Shown: piece by piece, positions 1 through 6,557 of the stretch
Numbering within the stretch: the first letter of the stretch is position 1
How the letters are laid out: each line of letters starts with the position of its first letter
From: an uncultured Atopobium sp.
GTDB taxonomy: Bacteria > Actinomycetota > Coriobacteriia > Coriobacteriales > Atopobiaceae
Assembly (NCBI GenBank): GCA_937990665.1
Contig: CALKRF010000074.1
Coordinates: 1 to 16,261, forward strand
Direction: 5' to 3'
Length of the DNA: 16,261 nt
Position numbers and translations under genes: made by a program
The notes under the pieces: model-generated
The model's database searches: none
Told to the model about the DNA's origin: nothing
Seen by the model: only the letters and a program-made list of their open reading frames with translations

Positions 1-197
1 CTTTGCTGCAGTTTGCTCCTGGCAGTGGCCCGGATTGGCTTACCGGCGGTAGCTTCGGCGCAGAAGGTTCCATCGTTTGCACGATTGTTATGCTGGTAAC
101 CATTCTGATTCTTGCCTATCAGCTCAAGAAATCGGGCAAGCTCTTTGTAAAGAAATCTGACGAGAAACCCGCTGAGGCCGAAAGCAACAGTTTATAA
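1..197 (+). CDS. C-terminal end of a membrane protein, CPBP-protease-like (5' truncated)
   Basis: The frame is open from the window edge and stops with TAA at 195-197, so only the last ~64 residues of a longer protein are visible. They contain one hydrophobic segment (about residues 24-42 of the visible part, IVCTIVMLVTILILAY) preceded by a GGSFGAEGS turn and followed by a charged Lys/Glu-rich tail. A G-G-S-F-G-x-E-G loop running into a final helix is the way many CPBP (CAAX-protease-like) intramembrane metalloproteases end; the catalytic motifs would lie outside the window, so the family call is inference. The TTG at 3-5 is probably internal rather than a start. No clear terminator follows, and a TATAAT-like hexamer (193-198) overlaps the stop codon and could serve the next gene. 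Confidence 0.5.
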   Translation, partial: LLQFAPGSGPDWLTGGSFGAEGSIVCTIVMLVTILILAYQLKKSGKLFVKKSDEKPAEAESNSL

Positions 198-249
198 TTT
201 TATATTTTGCTGAATTTCAATAGCTACTATCTAAAGAAAGAACTAAAGA

Positions 250-735
250 ATGTGTTTGATTTGCGACCGAATTCAGATGATTGAAGAAGGAAATAATCCC
301 TATTTTGTTAAAGAATTAGAAACTGGCTACGTTGTCTTAGGTGATAACCAACACTTTAAGGGATACACAATTTTTTTATGTAAGCAACATGCTTCAGAAC
401 TTCATGAGCTGAACACAGACTTTAAACTAAAGTTTCTTGAAGAAATGTCCCTTGTTGGAGAAGCGGTATCACGCGCATTTCCCTGCGAGAAAATGAACTA
501 CGAGCTGCTTGGTAACGGAGATTCTCATCTCCATTGGCATTTATTCCCTAGGGTTTCGGGTGACCTAGACGAATACGGCCACAACGGTAAAGGTCCCGTC
601 TGGTGGTACCCCATGGAAAAGATGTATGACAGCTCTACTTGTCCTTCTCCAGAGGAATTAGAAACCCTGAAGTCAAAGCTTTTACTTGAACTTACTAAGG
701 TGCTTTCCTCAACAGAAGATAATCAAGGTAACTAG
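250..735 (+). CDS. HIT family protein (histidine-triad nucleotide-binding)
   Basis: The 161-residue protein has the histidine triad HLHWH at residues 93-97 inside the stretch GNGDSHLHWHLFPR. This is the nucleotide-phosphate-binding and catalytic motif of HIT proteins, which act as hydrolases or transferases on nucleoside mono- or polyphosphate substrates. An N-terminal CLIC (residues 2-5) resembles the CxxC found in many bacterial HIT proteins. The length is typical for the family plus a short C-terminal extension. The start ATG is preceded by a weak purine-rich stretch (AAAGAAAGAACTAAAG). The GyrI-like gene follows 46 bases downstream on the same strand, so the two may be co-transcribed. The region looks more A/T-rich than the purine genes further on. 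The exact substrate cannot be inferred. Confidence 0.85.
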   Translation: MCLICDRIQMIEEGNNPYFVKELETGYVVLGDNQHFKGYTIFLCKQHASELHELNTDFKLKFLEEMSLVGEAVSRAFPCEKMNYELLGNGDSHLHWHLFPRVSGDLDEYGHNGKGPVWWYPMEKMYDSSTCPSPEELETLKSKLLLELTKVLSSTEDNQGN

Positions 736-781
736 ATACAATAAGATTTTCGCTAAACTATCGCAAAGGATGCTGAGACTG

Positions 782-1414
782 ATGGCATTTGATTTCAAAA
801 AGGAATTTAAAGAGCTCTATGCGCCAAAAAATAAGCCAGGCATAATAACTGTTCCGTCTATTAATTATCTTGCAGTAAGAGGGTCTGGAGATCCCAACGT
901 AGAAGATGGTGAATACAAACAGTCAATAGGACTGCTTTACGGCGTTGCTTATGCCATCAAAATGAGCAAAAAGAGTACACATCATATTGAAGGATATTTT
1001 GATTTTGTTGTTCCTCCATTAGAGGGCTTCTGGTGGCAAGAGGATACTCACGGTGTTGATTACGCTCATAAAGAAAACTTCAAGTGGATTTCAGTTATTC
1101 GCCTACCCGACTTTGTTACCAAAGAAGATTTTGATTGGGCCGTTGCTGAAGCAACTAAGAAAAAGAAGTTGGATTTTTCTAAGGTAGAATTCTTTACCTA
1201 TGAAGAAGGCCTCTGTGTACAATGCTTGCATATTGGACCCTACAATAACGAGCCTGAAACTGTTTCTCTTATGCATGAGTACATGGAGAGTCAGGGATAC
1301 GTTTTAGACATCACTGCTGAGCGCATGCATCATGAAGTTTATCTGAGCGATGTACGTAAAGTAGCTCCAGCAAAACTAAAAACCGTCATTAGGCATCCAA
1401 TCAGAAAAGCCTAA
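782..1414 (+). CDS. GyrI-like small-molecule-binding domain protein
   Basis: The 210-residue protein matches the stand-alone GyrI-like family by pattern: an N-terminal PGIITVPSINYLAVRGSGDPN strand region (residues ~19-39), EGFWW at 81-85, a middle block LCVQCLHIGPY (144-154) and a C-terminal HHEVYLSD (183-190). Family members bind hydrophobic or planar ligands. From established knowledge, some are hydrolases of cyclopropanoid genotoxins that use a Glu late in the domain; Glu185 here sits in the equivalent-looking HHE motif, but enzymatic function is inference. The start at 782 is chosen because AAAGGA (765-770) lies 11 bases upstream. The frame continues upstream to an ATG at 686, but that would overlap the HIT gene by 50 bases and gives a non-family N-terminus. 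It may form a two-gene unit with the HIT gene. Confidence 0.75.
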   Translation: MAFDFKKEFKELYAPKNKPGIITVPSINYLAVRGSGDPNVEDGEYKQSIGLLYGVAYAIKMSKKSTHHIEGYFDFVVPPLEGFWWQEDTHGVDYAHKENFKWISVIRLPDFVTKEDFDWAVAEATKKKKLDFSKVEFFTYEEGLCVQCLHIGPYNNEPETVSLMHEYMESQGYVLDITAERMHHEVYLSDVRKVAPAKLKTVIRHPIRKA

Positions 1415-1447
1415 TAACCTCACTACTCCGAGTATAAATTTGTGAAT

Positions 1448-1543
1448 CAATCTACCACAGAGTCTCGTGCAGCATAACAACAGATGTATTTGAAACATTG
1501 ACTGGGCTGACCGAAAAAACTCATCAAAGTTAATAAAGCATCC
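1448..1543 (-). pseudogene. Decayed 3' fragment of a TrmL-type tRNA methyltransferase gene
   Basis: On the minus strand the sequence reads GCFINFDEF, then, after a 2-base shift in a T-run (near 1515-1520), SVSPVNVSNTSVVMLHETLW, a stop (TAG) and Ile. This aligns with GNFIDPNEF/SVSALNVSNAAAIVLYEALRQI at residues 192-222 of the intact gene at 4869-5558. I count 15 identical residues of 29 from the Phe onward, and 46 of 67 identical bases between 1448-1514 and 4892-4958 without a gap. The fragment therefore covers SPOUT motif III and the end of the insert that is peculiar to the local TrmL. It has one frameshift and one in-frame stop, and no counterpart of motifs I and II was found upstream, so it cannot encode an enzyme. 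It may come from a duplication of the local gene or from a relative's allele. Confidence 0.75.
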
Positions 1544-1573
1544 ACTTCTCCTGCACCTTAAGGAGAAGTGGAT
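1540..1573. repeat. Perfect 13-bp inverted repeat with 8-base loop
   Basis: ATCCACTTCTCCT (1540-1552) is the exact reverse complement of AGGAGAAGTGGAT (1561-1573), separated by GCACCTTA. No T-run follows on the plus strand and only a weak T-rich stretch on the minus strand, so it is not a textbook terminator. It sits exactly at the upstream edge of the TrmL remnant, so it may mark a recombination or insertion boundary, or act as a weak terminator before the surface-protein gene. Confidence 0.65.
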
Positions 1574-1588
1574 TGTGTATATACGGTT

Positions 1589-1633
1589 AACTTGCGTCTT
1601 AAGCAGCAAGTTCTTCTCGTCATTTAGTATGAT
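1589..1633 (+). promoter_or_regulatory. Candidate promoter/operator of the LPETG surface-protein gene
   Basis: A -10-like TATGAT lies at 1628-1633, 32 bases before the start codon. No good -35 hexamer is found at 16-18 bases upstream. Instead the inverted repeat AACTTGC (1589-1595) / GCAAGTT (1606-1612), with a 10-base spacer, occupies that position. A dyad in place of a -35 suggests control by a regulator, but this is inference from position alone. Confidence 0.35.
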
Positions 1634-1665
1634 TTACCTATCTTTTTTCTGTTTGAGGAGAACTA

Positions 1666-4245
1666 ATGCGCGCTAAAAAAGTCTTGAGCATTTTATTTGC
1701 TCTCGCTCTTGTTTTGAGCAGTCTTCCTGCATCTGCTATTGCAGAATCTATTGAAGATGCAGGTAAATACTCTGTTGTTGTCTCATACGTTAATGTACTA
1801 AACGATGAAGAGATTCATGCTCCCTCTAAGCAGGTTGTAAATGAGGGAGAATCTTGGTCTGTTACAGCTCCAACGATTACTGGCTATGATCTGGAAGATC
1901 CTGCTCAAACAACCGTTACTGGCGTTGCCTCTGGCTCAGATCACTACATTAAACAGACCGTCTATTACATGCCTGGTTATGTTACCTACACCGTTAAACG
2001 CATGAAGGAAATGACTACCGGCAATTATGTTGAGGCTTCCTCCGAAGAAAATTACGGTGTGCCCGATTCGATTGTTACCGCTTCCGATGTCACCTATCCA
2101 GGTTTTGTGCGCACAACTACAGACCTTTCGCTCAAGGTTACCGCAGATGGCAAGGCTGTTAAGTACATCTATTACGATCGCAATCCTCGCAGCGCAATCT
2201 ACTTCTCAACTTCCGGCAGTGAGCTGTCTCCTGTAATTGGAAATCCAGGAGATCCTGTTCCTGCCGTCCCTAATCCAACACGAACTGGTTATACCTTTGC
2301 TGGTTGGGACCTTAATGACGATGGCATTGCAGATTCTTTGCCCGCTACCATGCCTCAAGAGCCTGTTACTGCAAAAGCACTTTGGACTCCAGCAACAGCA
2401 ACGTATCACTACGCCTATTTTATTCAGGATCCAAACAACCCTTCTAACTACAACTACGTTACAACCACCGCAGCTTCCGGAACTGTTGGAACAATGACTG
2501 CAACTGCTCCCGTCCAACCAAATACAGGCGTTTTCCGCTTTGAAACATACAGTCACGAGAGCGATCCAACTCCTATTGCAGCAGATGGTTCCACCACTAT
2601 TAACGTTTACTACAACCTTGCAACTATCACCGTCAATGTGCGTCCAAAGAGAAATGGCTCCATTCTTGCAACGCTTACGCTTCGTTATGGTGAGTCGTTT
2701 AATCCTTACGCCATCAACCCCAATACCGGCAACAAGTACAGCGACGACATGCTCGCTGCCATGCGTGCAGACGACCCTTCTGGAACCTACTATTGGTACG
2801 GCATAATCCCTGGTGTTGGCGGTACTGCAACCACTTTCCAAGCAAAAACAACTGACCCAGGATCCAAAATTACTGCAGATAATGTGCTTGAAATTTACGG
2901 CCGCTATACCAATTCCACTGCTCTTGGTCCACGTTACCGCTTCTACTACTATCAAAACCTTGATGGTACCTACGATATGGACGGAGACCACACGCTTTCT
3001 CGACCTGGCATGATTACAGAGATTGCTAGAAACGGTGGTGACGGCTATCTTGAGAGTGAGAATAGACATCCTGGTTTTTCGTATGACGGCTACCGCATGA
3101 GCATTGGCCATTTTGATGGAACCAATTACGATACGCTCGGTTGGACCAGTTGGCAGCCATACAACTACGACTATCTCATCACTGATTACAATTCCAACTT
3201 GATTGAGCACCGCTATAAGCGCAACACCTATACCGTTACTTACGTAAGCTCTGGTACAACTGTTGCTACGCACTCTCATCTCTTTGGAGAGCCCTTTAAT
3301 GCCAGCACCGATGTTCCTGGCGCTTCTTTAACTTCTCCACGTCCTGGTTATGTTTTCAAGGGCTGGTACGACAATTCAGAGACTGTGGGCACTCCTGTTA
3401 CCGACACCACTATGCCCGCAACTAATATGGTGCTGTATGCCAAGTGGGCGCCTCTGACCGCAACCGTTACCTTTGACTCTGAGGGTGGTTCACCAGTCAA
3501 CTCGCAGGAGCTTACCTACGGAGATGCAGCTACAAAGCCCGCTGATCCTGTACGAGAGGGCTATACCTTTGCTGGTTGGATTCTCTATACCAACGGAAAC
3601 CCCTCTGTATACAGCTTCTCTGCAGCAGTTACAGGTGACATTACCCTCCACGCACTCTGGAAGAAGAACGATTCTTCCGTCTCCTACACGGTCATTCACC
3701 AGACAGACGATGGTCAGATTCTCTCAACCACAACTGAGACTGCTCCAATCGGTTCTCTTGTCAGCAAGTGGGCTCTCGACGCCGCTGATCGCGGAGACTA
3801 CGCCTATGTAGACGTTTCTTCTCGCTCTATGGTTCTTGATGAGAATGCCGAGAATAACATCTTGACCTTTACGTATAGCAAGGAAGCTCGTTACAGCTAT
3901 ACCGTCCATTACGTTGACGCACAGACTGGTGAGCAAATCCATTCCGACGATAGTATTGGTAGCCAGACACTCAACCTGCAGAATGTTTCTGCTCGTGAGA
4001 TTGACGGTTACACACTTCAGGGTGACAGCACCGGATATGTTTCTGCTGACCAGCTTGAATACACGTTCTACTACACAAAGAACCCTGAAGCACCTGCGGC
4101 ACCTCAGGCCCCAACAAAGCGCAAGAGCGCTCTGCCCGAGACTGGCGATGCTTCAAGCGTGATTCTTGTTAGCACAGCTCTAACCTCTGTAGCTGCGCTG
4201 GGAACATCCCTTGCCTTGCGCCGTAGGAAAAGAACCGAAGCATAA
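1666..4245 (+). CDS. LPETG-anchored surface protein with InlB-type and MucBP-like repeats
   Basis: The 859-residue protein has a signal peptide (KK, then a hydrophobic stretch, with cleavage likely near residue 26 in ASAIAE) and a sorting signal: LPETG at 823-827, a hydrophobic segment ~830-850, and the basic tail RRRKR. Three Listeria-Bacteroides (InlB B-type) repeats with the G-Y-x-F-x-G-W signature are seen at about 185-240, 535-594 and 599-666. MucBP-like beta modules (YTVxYVDxxTGExI type) occur at about 35-101, 672-737 and 743-803. The middle (~245-520) is Tyr/Asn-rich and has no repeat I recognise. Such proteins are sortase-anchored and commonly act in adhesion to host mucus or partner bacteria; the ligand here is unknown. 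GAGGAG precedes the ATG by 6 bases, and a strong terminator follows, so the gene appears monocistronic. A long opposite-strand open frame inside it (2206-3279) is judged a shadow. Confidence 0.92.
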   Translation: MRAKKVLSILFALALVLSSLPASAIAESIEDAGKYSVVVSYVNVLNDEEIHAPSKQVVNEGESWSVTAPTITGYDLEDPAQTTVTGVASGSDHYIKQTVYYMPGYVTYTVKRMKEMTTGNYVEASSEENYGVPDSIVTASDVTYPGFVRTTTDLSLKVTADGKAVKYIYYDRNPRSAIYFSTSGSELSPVIGNPGDPVPAVPNPTRTGYTFAGWDLNDDGIADSLPATMPQEPVTAKALWTPATATYHYAYFIQDPNNPSNYNYVTTTAASGTVGTMTATAPVQPNTGVFRFETYSHESDPTPIAADGSTTINVYYNLATITVNVRPKRNGSILATLTLRYGESFNPYAINPNTGNKYSDDMLAAMRADDPSGTYYWYGIIPGVGGTATTFQAKTTDPGSKITADNVLEIYGRYTNSTALGPRYRFYYYQNLDGTYDMDGDHTLSRPGMITEIARNGGDGYLESENRHPGFSYDGYRMSIGHFDGTNYDTLGWTSWQPYNYDYLITDYNSNLIEHRYKRNTYTVTYVSSGTTVATHSHLFGEPFNASTDVPGASLTSPRPGYVFKGWYDNSETVGTPVTDTTMPATNMVLYAKWAPLTATVTFDSEGGSPVNSQELTYGDAATKPADPVREGYTFAGWILYTNGNPSVYSFSAAVTGDITLHALWKKNDSSVSYTVIHQTDDGQILSTTTETAPIGSLVSKWALDAADRGDYAYVDVSSRSMVLDENAENNILTFTYSKEARYSYTVHYVDAQTGEQIHSDDSIGSQTLNLQNVSAREIDGYTLQGDSTGYVSADQLEYTFYYTKNPEAPAAPQAPTKRKSALPETGDASSVILVSTALTSVAALGTSLALRRRKRTEA

Positions 4246-4267
4246 CAGGAAGTTCTAATGCAACTAC

Positions 4268-4300
4268 AAAACCCGGGTGCCAAAGCACTCGGGTTTTTGT
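4268..4300 (+). terminator. Rho-independent terminator of the surface-protein gene
   Basis: A 13-base left arm (4268-4280, core ACCCGGGTGC) pairs with 4285-4297 (core GCACTCGGGT) with one G-T wobble and a CAAA loop, followed by TTTTTGTTTG. It lies 22 bases after the stop codon. Confidence 0.9.
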
Positions 4301-4407
4301 TTGCGTATTCTTGAAGTAGCCGCAGGCAGGCGCAGCTCTAGCCATAAATCTGCAAACCAATCTTCATAACTAAAGCAATAACGTTAAATTCTAATTTCAC
4401 AGGTAGT

Positions 4408-4437
4408 TTGATTTTCTCGTTACCTCCTCCTTATAAT
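4408..4437 (+). promoter_or_regulatory. Promoter of the first SemiSWEET gene
   Basis: TTGATT (4408-4413) and a perfect TATAAT (4432-4437) are separated by 18 bases. The predicted transcript start is near 4444, giving a ~20-base leader that is little more than the ribosome binding site GGAGGAGGT (4450-4458), which is 5 bases from the ATG. Confidence 0.6.
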
Positions 4438-4458
4438 TAAAATAACAAAGGAGGAGGT
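4422..4458. repeat. 9-bp inverted repeat spanning the -10 box and the ribosome binding site
   Basis: ACCTCCTCC (4422-4430) is the exact complement of the ribosome binding site GGAGGAGGT (4450-4458), with a 19-base spacer containing the TATAAT box. The left arm lies inside the promoter spacer, so a transcript from this promoter would not include it. As DNA it could be an operator; as RNA it could mask the ribosome binding site only if transcription came from upstream. Confidence 0.5.
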
Positions 4459-4463
4459 GTTTT

Positions 4464-4727
4464 ATGTCAAAGAAACAAATCAATCTATTTGTAGGCTCTA
4501 TCGGAGCTTTTATCGGAGTATTTGTTTTTATCGCTTATATTCCACAAATTATTGCAAATCTACAGGGCGTAAAGGCTCAACCTTTTCAGCCGCTATTTGC
4601 AGCAGTTTCTTGTCTCATTTGGGTCATCTATGGTTGGACTAAAGAGCCCAAAAAGGACTGGATTCTCATTATTCCAAATACTGCTGGTGTAATTTTAGGC
4701 GGATTAACATTTCTCACCGCTTTATAG
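4464..4727 (+). CDS. SemiSWEET (PQ-loop) sugar half-transporter
   Basis: The 87-residue protein has three predicted membrane helices (about 7-30, 41-59 and 67-86). It has the PQ-loop motif YIPQI at 25-29, CLIWVIYGW at 50-58 and IPNTAG at 70-75. SemiSWEETs work as homodimers that move sugars down their gradient; in studied members a Trp in helix 2 and an Asn in helix 3 line the sugar site, and W53 and N72 are plausible equivalents. The very strong GGAGGAGGT ribosome binding site fixes the start. The gene stands alone between terminators. A divergent second copy lies at 7745-8029. The actual substrate cannot be read from sequence. Confidence 0.85.
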   Translation: MSKKQINLFVGSIGAFIGVFVFIAYIPQIIANLQGVKAQPFQPLFAAVSCLIWVIYGWTKEPKKDWILIIPNTAGVILGGLTFLTAL

Positions 4728-4752
4728 TGATTAAGCAGCAAATTTAATTTAG

Positions 4753-4787
4753 AAATCCGACAGCATCTAATGGTGTTGTCGGATTTT
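4753..4787 (+). terminator. Terminator after the first SemiSWEET gene
   Basis: AAATCCGACA (4753-4762) pairs with TGTCGGATTT (4777-4786). The stem extends inward by GCA/TGT and ends in TTTT. The stem lies between convergent genes and its arms begin with A's and end with T's, so it may also stop transcripts arriving from the methyltransferase gene on the other strand. Confidence 0.8.
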
Positions 4788-4819
4788 AATTAACATACGT
4801 CTTACCTCTGTAGCCATTC

Positions 4820-4848
4820 TTGACACTTTTTTCGTTCTACATCATAAA
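4820..4848 (+). promoter_or_regulatory. Possible antisense promoter pointing into the trmL 3' end
   Basis: A perfect TTGACA (4820-4825) is followed after 17 bases by CATAAA (4843-4848), a 4-of-6 match to the -10 consensus. It faces the 3' end of the minus-strand methyltransferase gene (stop at 4869). No plus-strand gene follows, so any transcript would be antisense. It may be a chance match. Confidence 0.25.
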
Positions 4849-4868
4849 CAAACTCAACAAACTAATTC

Positions 4869-5558
4869 TTAGACATCCATTCCCGGAAAGCCAATCTGTC
4901 GCAGCGCCTCATACAGCACAATGGCGGCAGCATTTGAAACGTTTAGCGCACTGACCGAGAACTCGTTAGGATCGATAAAGTTTCCGCAGATATCCTGCTG
5001 CAAAAGCGCTGGATGAGCGTACTGGTCATCTCCATCAAGCGCATCGTGCTTCTGGCTCCAGTCCTCGCGGTTGACCAGGCTGGCAGAATCTTGCAACATT
5101 GGGATTCTCTCGCACTCGTCAGCATGCTGTGCCAGGAGTTCCTCGGATAATCCCAGGCTTTCTTTGCCAAAGATGAGGTAATCCCCATCGCGATACGTTG
5201 CCTGCGTGTAGGTTTTCTTGGCCTTCTTGGTCAGAAAGTGTAGCGGGGACCTGCCGACCGTAAAAGTGCAGTTGGAAGAGCTGCCAACTGCGGAAACAGC
5301 GTCGTGTGCAGCGTCCCCAGCAGGTGCGCCAGATGCTTGGATAAGACCGTTCTTCTCCAGAAATTGATCCCAGTTGTCGTAGACAGAAACGTTAAGGCTT
5401 TGCCAGTAGGCCATTCCTGCTCGCTTGAGGCTTTTGTCATCTAGCGAGAAACCCAACGGACCCACCAAGTGCAGATGAGTTCCACTAACCACACAGGTAC
5501 GACCAATGTTTCCCGTGTTTGCAGGAATCTCAGGCTCTACCAGTACAACATTGAGCAT
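4869..5558 (-). CDS. trmL: TrmL-like tRNA (cytidine/uridine-34 2'-O)-methyltransferase, with large inserts
   Basis: The three SPOUT (trefoil-knot) motifs are clear: EPEIPANTGNIGRTC (8-22), FGKESLGLSEELL (130-142) and ALNVSNAAAIVLYEALRQ (204-221). TrmL methylates the 2'-O of the wobble nucleotide of tRNA-Leu isoacceptors, using S-adenosylmethionine. At 229 residues it is about 70 longer than the usual ~155-160. The extra length lies at about 74-97 (Ala/Gly/Ser-rich) and about 155-200, between the IPM segment and motif III. The start is the conserved MLNVVLVEP; no strong ribosome binding site is visible. The ATG lies 3 bases after the PiT stop, so translation is probably coupled to the permease gene. 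A decayed fragment sharing the second insert's end sits at 1448-1543. Family confidence is high; exact tRNA specificity with these inserts is uncertain. Confidence 0.85.
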   Translation of the reverse strand: MLNVVLVEPEIPANTGNIGRTCVVSGTHLHLVGPLGFSLDDKSLKRAGMAYWQSLNVSVYDNWDQFLEKNGLIQASGAPAGDAAHDAVSAVGSSSNCTFTVGRSPLHFLTKKAKKTYTQATYRDGDYLIFGKESLGLSEELLAQHADECERIPMLQDSASLVNREDWSQKHDALDGDDQYAHPALLQQDICGNFIDPNEFSVSALNVSNAAAIVLYEALRQIGFPGMDV

Positions 5559-5561
5559 AGG

Positions 5562-6557
5562 TTATGCCAGAACAAAGCTGGTCAGGAAGGCAATAAGTCC
5601 GCCAAGTGCCATGGTGGCTGGCAGCGTTACAAACCAGGCAGCAATGATCTTGCGCGCAACGCCCCAGCGTACAGAGCTTCGACGACGAGCAGATCCTGCG
5701 CCCATGATGGATGTGGTGATGACCTGCGTAGTGGAAACTGGTGCTCCAAGTGCAGTCATAATCTCGATTGCAACGGTGGAACTTGTTTCGGCGACAAAGC
5801 CAATAACTGGCGTGAGCTTAGTAACACCATCGCCAACGGTACGCATGATGCGGCCACCACCAATGGAGGTGCCTAGCGCCATAGTTGTAGCGCAAAGCAG
5901 TTTGACCCACAGAGGAATGCCCATGGAAGGATCGTGCAGACCTGCGGTTACCAGTGCTAACGTGATGATTCCCATAGTCTTCTGAGCATCGTTGTTGCCG
6001 TGACTGTATGCCATAAACGCAGCTGAGAGCACCTGAAGACGGTGGAAGAGACCGTTTGCCTTTTTAGGTGGCCAATCAGCAAAGATCTCAAATACCAGCT
6101 TCATAATGAGGTAGCCCAGAGCCATGCCAATAAGTGGCGAGGTAAAGAGAGGGATAACAACCTTCTCGATGACGCCCGCCCACAGAATATGGCCCGTGCT
6201 GCCTGTAAATACGATGGTTGCGCCAATAAGGCTGCCGATAAGCGCATGCGAAGACGAACTTGGAATTGAGAACCACCAGGTAAAGAGGTCCCAAATGATA
6301 GCGCCCATCAATGCAGCAAAAATAACGTAGAGCTGTAGCTGAATATCAACCAGACCAGACGCAATGGTCATAGCGACCTTCTCGCTCATAAGTGCACCGA
6401 TAAAGTTCATGATAGCCGACATGATAATTGCTGTGCGTAGAGGCAAAGCCTTGGTATACACCGTGGTTGCAATAGCGTTTGCGGTGTCGTGGAAGCCATT
6501 GATGAACTCAAATATCAAAGCGGAAACAAGTACCGCAATAAGCAAGATGCTAGCCAT
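5562..6557 (-). CDS. pit: Inorganic phosphate transporter, PiT family
   Basis: The 331-residue, strongly hydrophobic protein carries both inverted PiT signature repeats: GFHDTANAIATT (21-32) and YSHGNNDAQK (184-193). The conserved GAPVSTTQVITTSIMGAG (271-288) is also present. PiT permeases bring in phosphate, usually as a metal-phosphate complex, driven by proton or sodium symport. The length is close to that of short bacterial PiT proteins, and no break is seen. Its ATG overlaps the end of the DUF47 gene by 8 bases. Such DUF47-pit pairs are very common and the DUF47 partner is thought to regulate or assist the permease. The methyltransferase gene follows after 3 bases, which suggests one three-gene transcript. 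Confidence 0.93.
   Translation of the reverse strand: MASILLIAVLVSALIFEFINGFHDTANAIATTVYTKALPLRTAIIMSAIMNFIGALMSEKVAMTIASGLVDIQLQLYVIFAALMGAIIWDLFTWWFSIPSSSSHALIGSLIGATIVFTGSTGHILWAGVIEKVVIPLFTSPLIGMALGYLIMKLVFEIFADWPPKKANGLFHRLQVLSAAFMAYSHGNNDAQKTMGIITLALVTAGLHDPSMGIPLWVKLLCATTMALGTSIGGGRIMRTVGDGVTKLTPVIGFVAETSSTVAIEIMTALGAPVSTTQVITTSIMGAGSARRRSSVRWGVARKIIAAWFVTLPATMALGGLIAFLTSFVLA

Noticed and set aside
686..781. Longer start for the GyrI-like gene at 686
   Set aside because: It would overlap the HIT gene by 50 bases, has no ribosome binding site and adds residues outside the family; 782 has AAAGGA upstream.
1376..1609. A 77-codon minus-strand open frame over the trmL remnant
   Set aside because: Its frame follows the remnant only up to the frameshift and then leaves the homologous frame, so the predicted peptide is not a functional protein.
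2206..3279. A 357-codon minus-strand open frame inside the surface-protein gene
   Set aside because: It is antisense to a convincing signal-peptide-to-LPETG gene, has an unnatural Val/Ile/Cys/Ser-rich composition and shows no domain. It is a by-product of codon use in the real gene.
5469..6330. Plus-strand open frames opposite trmL and pit
   Set aside because: They are antisense shadows of two well-supported genes and lack motifs and ribosome binding sites.
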